Of a DNA stretch of 64,000 nt, positions 56,936 through 64,000 are shown one piece after another (within the stretch, counting starts at the first letter, position 1; the number at the start of each line of letters is the position of its first letter). A model generated the notes under the pieces. The model was not told the origin of the DNA. It was given only the letters and a program-made list of their open reading frames with translations, and did no database searches. Both the position numbers and the translations under genes were made by a program. This DNA is from Isoetes taiwanensis (taxonomy: Eukaryota > Streptophyta > Lycopodiopsida > Isoetales > Isoetaceae): the NCBI GenBank assembly GCA_021234155.1, contig JAJEKV010000335.1:248001-312000 (forward strand). Reading direction: 5' to 3'.

Positions 56936-58490
56936 TGTGGCGTTCGATGCGATATATCACGGTCCCCAAGGCGTATCGCCGTCTTTGCAAAATCCCAGCG
57001 TGCCACGCCATCCCAACTGGCGTGTGCGCCCGGCGTGTAACCAAGCAAGTGGCGCCCTAGGGGGCAACTTGCAGAGTAACGCTTACATTCTTGTCGTGCA
57101 CTTTAACCCACTAAATATTAAGTGGGCATACCAAGGGTCGTGCAAACCCTAACCTAGCGATAGCCTATGTAAGGCAACCAAACCTAACTTTCCCTTTTAG
57201 TCCCAGCCCTTCCGAGCTCCATTTTAAGGCGCTCAAGAGTCAATCCTAGAGCTCAAGATCTGCCTGAGTAGTCTAGCTCGTCAGATTTCCCTTTCGACCG
57301 CATCTGCAAGCAAGACAGCGACATGGAAGCATTTCGAGCAGGAGGAGCAAGCCAGGGATCAGGTATTTTGTCGATTCAATAGCCTAATCCGCCTCCCAGA
57401 CATAGAGTTAGCAGGTTTAGCCTATTGAATTGCCCATAGCCGCCACATAGAACTCCAGATAGCGAGCCATAACTAAAGAACCTAACTTCTGTGATGTAGA
57501 TTAGATATTATTCTTTAGTTCTTTGATGTTATGGATGTATTGGTGATCTCTGTGGACTCATTGTATTGGGAAGGGGGTAGAGGCCTAAAAGCCCTAGTAG
57601 TTGATGCTCCTAGCTGGGGTCCTCTTTAGTGCATTACTAAAATTAGGCACTTATGCAAAGAGCCACACACGGGTTGTGGGTGAAAGGGCGGGCGGCTCAT
57701 AAGGAGGTTCATGTCGACTCATGAGAAAGATCCCTACGGCGTGTAAAAGTCTACAGGGGATCCTTTGTGACTAGGTCTAATGGCTTCACCAGCTGTGGCG
57801 GGCAAGGCATGGGCTCGACACCCGTGGGAGGATGCGTCACCCTCCATTGGGTTCAAGTCGAATAAGGCGTTGGCCCTCTAGTCACCTGTAGTCGGCATGT
57901 AGACCTACGGAGGGGAGATCCCCTACCCAAAGACTCCGGAACTAGGGAGATGCAACAATAAGTTTTGAGGGAATATTTATTTTGGCTATGCATCCCTAGT
58001 ACTATAGATTGTCATGTTATCGAGGTCCCAACACTTTTCAACCTACTAATGCAAAGTGTGCATAGGAGGGCGGATGGGCGGACTACCCAAAAGTGCCATG
58101 TTCCTTTGCCGAACTCCGTAAGTCCTTTGTTGTGCACTCTCAGCCTTGATCTCGGGGGACCCAAGCTTGTCGGTCCACCTCATTAATGTCTGAGGCAGGG
58201 GTAGAACTCCCTTATGTGATGTACTAATCTTTGTCTATCACGGATGTGGTGAACCACCCTCGTGGTGGTCATATGTTGTTGATGTATGTGCTACTGACAT
58301 GTATATTACGCTTCCGTAGCTAGGTAGGCCCTGAGGGAGACAGGGTAAATGACCCCTTCATTCTTCCCACTGGAACACTTCGAGGTTGCAGTGATACGTG
58401 GAGGGTCCTATATTAGCATGGAGCTGGTATGGGGGATGAACTCCTGTTTGTATATGGTGAGTGCACCGTATATGAGTAGGGGACGTCACA
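56936..58490 (+). repeat. 5' LTR of element B
   Basis: It begins TGTGGCGTTCGATGCGATA and ends GGGGACGTCACA. Its reverse complement aligns with 2135-3638 and 13526-15005 throughout. GATAGCCTATGTAAGGCA near 57160 could be the LTR promoter TATA region. Length 1,555 bp. Confidence 0.88.
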
Positions 58491-58491
58491 G

Positions 58492-58503
58492 TGGTATCAG
58501 AGC
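58492..58503 (+). other. Primer-binding site of element B
   Basis: TGGTATCAGAGC one base after the LTR end, followed by AATGTTCTTGGAGACCAAG. It is an exact match to the plant initiator tRNA-Met type and fixes the orientation of the family. Confidence 0.92.
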
Positions 58504-58697
58504 AATGTTCTTGGAGACCAAGAGCAAAGCACTGGCCATGCTCCCAGTAGTACTAACTTGATAGAAACCTCAGACCTCGAAAAAGTGGGAATTTTTTTTT
58601 TCTCGTTTTTTGTAGTATATGCTAAGCTAGTAACAGTAAGGCAAATTGGAACATAAAAAGACTAAAAAGTTGGGCCAAATCTTTCTAAAGGTAAGAA

Positions 58698-58770
58698 TGT
58701 CTCCGCGTCGGCGCCAGAGAACAAAACCTAAAATTTAAATTAGAGCCACAGGAGCATCGTGTGAGACATT
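58698..58770 (+). promoter_or_regulatory. Hairpin module, distal copy, upstream of H3-like gene (B)
   Basis: Arms ATGTCTCCGCGTCGG and GCATCGTGTGAGACAT flank the centre ACCTAAAATTTAAAT. About 310 bp before the TATA box. Confidence 0.65.
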
Positions 58771-58910
58771 AGGTCAAAATCAAATTAATACTTGATAAAG
58801 TTTAACAAGGTAACATGCTAGATTGAGTTTTAAGGTAAGAATTAGCTAGATTTGTATATTACACCCCTAGGAATATGCCTAGAAACTACATAATTTAGTA
58901 AAAATGCTGG

Positions 58911-58975
58911 CGTCTCACACCATGCCCGGAAGCTTGATCTAATTATTGCTTTCGGGCCTCAGTATCGTGTGAGAC
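58911..58975 (+). promoter_or_regulatory. Hairpin module, proximal copy, upstream of H3-like gene (B)
   Basis: Arms GGCGTCTCACACCATG and CAGTATCGTGTGAGACC; the centre is more diverged (CTTGATCTAATTATTGC). It ends about 105 bp before the TATA box. Confidence 0.65.
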
Positions 58976-59079
58976 CCGATTGCCTAGAAAACTCTGAAAT
59001 AAGTATATGTTTTAAGTCAATATGTGCCTTGACTCATGAAAATGAGCAACTTGGTAGTTGACCTAAAAATTGGCCATGT

Positions 59080-59088
59080 TATAAATAA
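59080..59088 (+). promoter_or_regulatory. TATA box of the H3-like gene (B)
   Basis: TATAAATAA, 106 bp before the ATG at 59186. The equivalent of 13151-13159 in A. Confidence 0.75.
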
Positions 59089-59185
59089 CCCAAACCCCTC
59101 CCATTTGCAGACTTCACGTCTAGAAGATAGCTCCCCTTGAGGCAATTTTTTGGGTGCCAAAGCTCGGGTTTCCGTGAAGTAAAAT

Positions 59186-60396
59186 ATGGCGAGAACCAAG
59201 CAGGCCAGGAAACCCCGACCAGCGAAACTCCGGCGCCCAAGGCGCCAAGCCTCATCTGGCCAGTCTTGAGGAGAGACTCTTCACGAGAGAAGGACAACCT
59301 TCTTCAAGCAAGGAGAGCATTCCGGATAAGCGGCAGTAGAATACATCCGAGCTGGTGGACATCATCAACCGGCCATTTGACGAGGAAGAAGACATTACGT
59401 CTCCCACGCAATGAATGAAGAGACCCGAAGAGGTGTATGAAGAGATGGAGCATGAGATATAAGGCGAGGAGAAGGCAGAGCAGGGGAAGCCAAGGAGGGG
59501 CAAGAACAGCAGGAGCCTCCAAGCCACGGAAGAAGAGCATTTCGAGGCATGGATCAGGATGCATGAAGCCGCTAAGGCCGAGAAGAAAAAGCGGAGAAAA
59601 AGAGGAAGAGGGAGGAAAGGAAGCAAAGGAGGCCGAATTGAAGAAGAAGCTCAAGGGCAAAGGCGTGGAGCAGCCCAAAGAGAAGACTAAAGAAGACTCC
59701 TTTAACAAAGGTTGTCATTCAAGAAATCCACGGCCAGACCAGACCCCCCATCATCCTCGGATGACTCGGATGATGAGGATTACAACCCTCATCATCAAGA
59801 TGGAAGCTCTTCCAAGCCCGAAAAGCATACTGATTTACCAAACTTCAAAAGTCGCAGCATACCCGCCATACCCGACTTGGGATAGGAAAGCCGCCGCGGC
59901 CCGGGGAATCACATTGATAGAATATCGGGTCTAGGAAAAAGTCAAGGGAGCACACCGCGGTTATGAAGAAATGGGAGGCTTACAACTCCTACTACCGGAG
60001 AATAAGGTCACATTCATCATAGGGGGACATCCAGCGAAGAAGCGGGCGCTAAAAGCCGCCGCCAGAGAAGCCCAAACCTCCAAAGAGCCGCCCGAAAAAG
60101 GAAAGCCCGGTCGAAGATGAGCAATACGGATCTGGAGATCCGCACTTCGAGGAGTTTAGAGCTTCCTTATCCCCGTGCTCCCTTCGCCCGGGCTAGTAAA
60201 AGAAGTTGTCAAGAATATGACACCAAAGATGAGGGTAACAAAGTGAGATGCTAGCCCTACAAGAAGCAGCGCTGAATGTAAAACTCGTCTGCGACATTTT
60301 GAAGAGCGCAACATCATGCACGTACACATAAAAAGGGTAACCTTAATGAGGAAAGATATGCACTTGGCCAGTCATATCAAAGGAGAGCCTTATTAA
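59186..60396 (+). pseudogene. Element B: histone H3-like gene (H3 tail, long linker, H3 fold)
   Basis: The ATG at 59186 opens M-ARTKQ-ARKPRPAKLRRP, the H3 tail with T6 missing. The linker of about 280 codons is Lys/Glu-rich and contains KKWEAYNSYYRRIRSH near 59970-60010 (A: KEWEAYNSYYQENRVR) and KPPPEKPKPPKSR-type sequence. The H3 fold follows in several frames: TDLEIRTSRSLELPYPRAPF (alphaN and start of alpha1, 60130-60190), LVKEVVKNM, EMLALQEAA (alpha2, 60245), EERNIMHVHIKRVTLM, and RKDMHLASHIKGEP, with TAA at 60394. The EIR...EL...R-PF-LV-E spacing matches H3 closely, and LRKD/MRKD in place of MPKD is shared with A. At least three frameshifts in the fold make this copy non-functional. Length about 400 codons; no intron. 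Confidence 0.85.
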
Positions 60397-60536
60397 TTTT
60401 GTAAACGATAAAATTTTGTTTAATACAAAGTGTTTTTGAGTAGATTATGTGTATAGATGTACTTAACTAAGTTGAATTAGCGAGTAATGGCTTTTGTTTC
60501 AGTCAAATTGGACATATTTAGAGCAAGTAGTGAGGA

Positions 60537-60606
60537 ATGTCTCACACGTCGCGGCAGGGACCAAACCTAAAATTTAGGTCGAGCCCTGGGCGCATCGTGC
60601 GAGACC
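60537..60606 (+). promoter_or_regulatory. Hairpin module, distal copy, upstream of second extra gene (B)
   Basis: Arms ATGTCTCACACGTCG and CGCATCGTGCGAGACC flank the palindrome ACCTAAAATTTAGGT. The best preserved module of the set. Confidence 0.8.
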
Positions 60607-60742
60607 TTCATATCTAAACTAGACCAAAACACCTCCAAATCGACCAAGTAAGGGGTCAATCTTGCCCAACTCGATGAGACTAGCATGATTTGACCCTTAG
60701 ATCACCCAGATTGGACAAGTTTTGACCAAGATAGGCCAAATG

Positions 60743-60812
60743 TCTCTGCGTCGCATGACCAAACCTAAAATTTAGGTCGAGCCCCAGGCGCATCGTGTGA
60801 GACCTCCTAGCA
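60743..60812 (+). promoter_or_regulatory. Hairpin module, proximal copy, upstream of second extra gene (B)
   Basis: Arms ATGTCTCTGCGTCGCATG and GGCGCATCGTGTGAGACC flank ACCTAAAATTTAGGT. It is nearly identical in its core to the copy 206 bp upstream and ends about 185 bp before the TATA box. Confidence 0.8.
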
Positions 60813-60995
60813 TTTTCTCTTCCATCCAACACCCAATTGACCTCTAGTTTGTTGCAATAGGTTCATTAGACCATCCTATTCATGTATAAAACCTCAAAGT
60901 AGCTTCCAATCCTCATTTTGACCTCAAGACAGGTAAGAATCGCCCATCACTAAGATTGTTTCAAGCCATCAAAAAATTAGGGTTTTCCCCTTGTC

Positions 60996-61003
60996 TATAA
61001 ATA
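60996..61003 (+). promoter_or_regulatory. TATA box of the second extra gene (B)
   Basis: TATAAATA in TTGTCTATAAATAGGCCC, 120 bp before the ATG at 61116. The surrounding bases AAAAATTAGGGTTTTCCCCT are shared with A on the other strand. Confidence 0.8.
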
Positions 61004-61115
61004 GGCCCTCATTTCTCACTTAGCATCCTACAGATCTGCTCCTGACACTTAGGCAATTTTTCAACTCCCTTAGGCACTTCAGCAACTGTTTGACATCCCA
61101 ACTCACTCAAGCTCC

Positions 61116-62549
61116 ATGGCAATTTCTTGATTTTTTATGCGATAGTGCATGGCCCGGTGGTGCGGACATCAATGCAATTTTTCAAGTTTTCCTAAAAGAG
61201 ATAGATATCAAGCCACATTGCTAGCAACCCGGTTCTGAGGGGAAGTTATGGTGAATTCAAGCTAGGGTAGGACCGTCCCCTAGTACGGCTTCCCCATGCA
61301 GGATATTTTGTCGGGCGGGTCCCTTCAAAAGCGACTTTAGGTGATGTCCCCAACATTGCCAAATATCTGACCAATAAAGCTCAGAGGTTCCCAGATTACA
61401 TGGTCCTAACAGCTAATAGGAACAAGTATTTTTCATACACCGCTGCCCTAGCCATTTTTCTTTCCCACCGGGCCCAGAATCTCATGGGCGACACCTCGAT
61501 GCCCCCCATGGAAGTAGACCCCTTAGCCTCCTCAGCGGAGGGTCAACTATGACTGCAATACCAAGGGGAACAAAAGAAGGAAGAGCTCGGACAACGAAGA
61601 GCAAGACCGAAGACCACGAGAATCGATCCCCTTTTCGGCTTCGGGCTAGGTATCACAAGCCTAGCCCCCATCATCATCAACGACCAAGAATACTTGCTCC
61701 TGGCGACATCCAGAACCTCCCGGAATGCAGAGAAAGGGAGTACCGACATGACGAGTTGATGTATCTTCTGCGGCAACAGCCAGATCTGGATGACTTCATC
61801 GACAGGGAGGCTTCCAAACTTCCCAATCAAGTCGAGCCGGCTGACACCTACCGTCGGAGTCGCCCCGGACATTTATAGCGATAAATTCCGCCAAATGATG
61901 GAAGCTCGGGACACGCCATCCGAAGAAGAGTTTTATGCCATCCAAGAATGGATGGAATTGTGGCAAGACCCTGCGAACATTTTGATGCCAAGTTCTTCAA
62001 CACCAGCCCCTGGTGTTGTTGGAGAAGAGGCGAGATCGACTGCGGGCGAATCACATCGCGATCCCGAGACTATGGAGAACTCACGAAGAGATCGGCGTCG
62101 ATGAATATGCGCGGGAAGACATAAATGGGAGGCCGAAGACCTTGAATCAGCGTCGCCGCTGCAACCAGTGCGAGATACTATCTTTCCCGCGTGATGGGCG
62201 GGAGAATAGCGATAATACCGAAATTCAGCCAAAGGGCGAAGAAGGAGTATTCATGCTCATCGCACTCTTAGGCTTTGGCGGGCATGCTCGGCTGGCCTCA
62301 AACACGACACGCCATCTTAATCAAGAGAACGATGCCGCTTTTGACATCTTCGACTTAGCCGTTACCCTACCCGTGACGGGGAAGACTAGCAAGAACAGCG
62401 GCCTACACTTCGACCCGCGGGGTAGAGGGGAATTGGTGACAACCTTTAGAGGCGGATCATCAACAAATATCCTGAGGAACTTGGGACGTTCGGTAGGAAC
62501 AACCCAATTTCTTCAGGATAACCCATCCTACCGGCGATTTCAAGAATAG
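61116..62549 (+). pseudogene. Element B: second extra gene, unknown protein of about 480 aa
   Basis: The ATG at 61116 is followed by an early stop in this copy (MAIS), so the frame is lost at once. Readable blocks: YFVGRVPSKATLGDVPNIAK (about 61310), then RFPDYMVLTANRNKYFSYTA and ALAIFLSHRAQNLMG (to about 61490); HHHQRPRILAPGDIQ and REYRHDELMYLLRQQPDLDD (61660-61800); EEEFYAIQEWMELWQDPANI (61920-61985); and one open frame of 178 codons from 62013 to the stop, with GEEGVFMLIALLGFGGHARL, AAFDIFDLAV and NILRNLGRSVGTTQFLQDNP. No known family is recognised. The position between H3-like gene and gag, own promoter, and conservation in A and I argue for a functional role in the ancestral element. Confidence 0.7.
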
Positions 62550-62700
62550 TTAGATTCTTGATTCCGGTAGCGTTGTAATTAAGCTATTACATATATGAAT
62601 ATATTTTGTTGGTACTTTTAAATGTTTTGTTGATGAATTTTGTTCCACAACTATATCGGCAAATGCATGAATACAATAAAACAAAGCTAACACAAAAGGC
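62550..62700. other. AT-rich spacer between second extra gene and gag (B)
   Basis: It contains CATATATGAATATATTTTG, AATACAATAAAACAAAG and other AT-rich words. The same kind of spacer is present in A and I. AATAAA at about 62676 could serve as a polyadenylation signal for the second gene. Confidence 0.45.
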
Positions 62701-64000
62701 CACGGCCAACTTGTGAATGCAGCTAGGGATCCAAGGGCGGTCGAGCAAAAATAGGAGACCGAAGTTGAAGAGACAAGCGACAAAGTCGGGCCAGATCAGG
62801 AACGTTCAAATGCCGCCAAGAAACACCCTCAAGGCCGGGAAAAGATAAGAAAGGAGCAAGAGAAGGAGGTCCCCTAGCACGAACACCCTCAGACACCGGC
62901 TCAAATCGGACTCAATTCAGATGAAGAAGAGGTACAAGACCGCAGAAGGGCAGACCAGTCCGCAGGGACCTGTGATTACCAAAAAAAGTAGATTCCACAC
63001 TCGCGAATGTGTGGAAAGCAAGCAGCTCGAATCGGCAACAACAAAGTCGTATGGAGGCGAGGCCCGGCCGATGAGATGAACGAAAGTACCCGTGAATGTA
63101 TATCACCTGGATGAGGACAAGGATAAAGGGCAAGGTGGCAACAACAACCTCAAGGGAGCAACTGCATGTGGTGGAAAGGATATGCCAAGCCACACAAGCT
63201 GCCGGTGATACCGCGGTGTTCCGGAGTTTCAGTTGGGTATCTGCCACACTATGTTAAGACACAAATGCCACATGATGCAACAGCCTCTGGGCAGGTTTGG
63301 AGCAGGGGGAAACAAGTCCGTGCAAATACACGGAAGAATTCATGAGGCGAAGGTATGTGCCAAAGCTAAGTGAACGTCATGTCGGAAAGGATATATCGAG
63401 GGGTTGAATGATGAAATAAGGAAGCTGGTGAGGGCAATCAACCCCAAACAGTCCTGAGGCGGAATCAAAGGTCGCCACCTGCAAGGATCATGGCCTCCAA
63501 ACAAGGCCAAAAACAGCACTACTACAAGGACAAGGCAAAGACATAAAGTTATAGCCCTAGAGCAACTAGTCTGGGACCAAAGCAAGGCCCCATACAAGGG
63601 CAACTATGGGAAGCAACAGAAAGGGGAAGTGTGTATCCTTCTGGGATAAACCGAAGCAAGAAGGATCGAACTATTCGGTGTGACGCATCCTTTTGGTAAA
63701 AGTAATACCTAAAGAGAGGCAGGCAGAGTGCATGAGAAGCAACTTTGTTGCAAGCTTCCAACCGGCCAATGAATCAGCCTGCTCGCGACGCGCTCTAGCG
63801 TAAATGGCTAGGATGGGAGACTCCTCCGACGATGACGGGCGGGAAGCTCAGCGATTTCATACGTGGTGAGTGCCATCTTTGCCGCCATGATCTGAGAACA
63901 GCGTAGAATCAGTATCGTAATATCACGTAAGGGAAGGCCAAGGCAAGTCATTCATAATCCCGATAGGCTTCGAAGTAGCCACAACTTTGCGCCCCCAAGA
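62701..64000 (+). pseudogene. Element B: gag remnant, continues beyond window
   Basis: An N-terminal Lys/Arg/Glu-rich part (62750-62960) is followed by ACGGKDMPSHTSCR-type and MWWKGYAKPHKLP sequence (A: IWWKGYARKARVF) near 63160-63200, then YIEGLNDEIRKLVRAINPKQ at about 63390-63450, which fits the gag RFxxGLxxEI block, and a basic stretch before the zinc knuckle expected after the window end. Multiple frame changes. Confidence 0.6.

Larger units (their letters stand above)
56936..64000 (+). mobile_element. Element B: second copy of the H3-carrying chromovirus (5' part)
   Basis: Plus-strand element of the same family as A: 5' LTR, primer site, hairpin pair, TATA, H3-like gene, hairpin pair, TATA, second gene, AT-rich spacer, gag; pol lies beyond the window end. 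It inserted into a long-TIR MITE. The 5 bases before the LTR are AAACA (56931-56935), the expected target duplication. The gene order matches A exactly, so the two extra genes are a stable part of the family. Confidence 0.88.

Noticed and set aside
58492-58503. tRNA fragment
   Set aside because: Only the 3' complement of initiator tRNA-Met is present, directly after an LTR; it is a primer-binding site.
59186-60396. Interpretation as a processed pseudogene of a host H3 gene
   Set aside because: Length, linker, own TATA and hairpin pair are shared with element A; a processed host H3 would be 136 codons and would not recur in the same slot.
61116-62549. Calling the second extra gene gag
   Set aside because: A separate gag with capsid-like blocks and a zinc-knuckle remnant follows it in A, and gag blocks follow in B and I.

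Overview
The window is a repeat-dominated nuclear segment from a land plant. The evidence is plant-type chromoviruses (Ty3/gypsy with integrase-linked chromodomain), initiator-tRNA-Met primer sites of the plant type (TGGTATCAGAGC), plant L1-like LINEs, a thaumatin-like (PR-5) gene with 16 cysteines, and FCP1-like phosphatase fragments. I cannot name the lineage. The density of old, nested elements would suit a large-genome plant such as a fern, lycophyte or gymnosperm, but that is a guess. No rRNA, tRNA or CRISPR was seen. Almost every coding region carries frameshifts and stops; some of these may be assembly errors.

Main result: a chromovirus family carries two extra genes between its primer-binding site and gag. 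The first encodes a protein that starts like the histone H3 tail (M-E-RTKQTARK in one copy, M-ARTKQ-ARK in the other). It continues through about 300 charged residues and ends in an H3 histone fold (PFAL-LVRE, LALQEAAE, HAK-VTLM, ASRIKGER). The second encodes an unrecognised protein of about 480 residues. Each extra gene has its own TATA box about 100-120 bp before its ATG, and two hairpin-forming modules about 200 bp apart lie upstream of that. Element A (2135-15005, minus strand) has both LTRs, a primer site, a polypurine tract, both extra genes, gag, protease, RT/RNase H, integrase and a chromodomain. Element B (56936 to the window end, plus strand) shows the 5' LTR, primer site, both extra genes and the start of gag. 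Element I (52240-55170, plus) holds the hairpin pair, promoter, second gene and gag, but no visible H3 gene. Element D (15000-17690, minus) has a related LTR but a different, unrecognised ORF downstream of its primer site. Element C (333-2130, plus) is a pol remnant close to that of A.

Layout: 1-332 no gene; 333-2130 element C; 2135-15005 element A; 15006-17690 element D, inserted in LINE K (17691-21159, minus). 21160-24399 is non-coding. 24400-25510 is a DDE-transposase-like remnant (E1). 27095-27535 is a palindrome array. 27762-33436 is a chromovirus (G) with a perfect GGAAA target duplication and a nested LINE insertion (31178-32591). 33442-37200 holds non-coding repeats. 37209-38850 is a LINE 3' part (L). 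39345-40838 is the thaumatin-like gene. 42260-44060 has further LINE RT fragments. 45290-48865 is a second DDE-like copy (E2) with a 215-bp tandem repeat. 49300-52165 has an FCP1-like phosphatase and a Cys/His-rich fragment (minus). 52240-55170 is element I. 55205-56935 holds GC-rich hairpins and a long-TIR MITE, which is interrupted by element B.

How it may work (inference): the element encodes a chromodomain, a module that in other chromoviruses is linked to H3K9-methylated chromatin, and also its own H3-like protein that keeps the ARK motif around lysine 9. The element may therefore make or alter the chromatin mark it targets, or package its own DNA in a special nucleosome.
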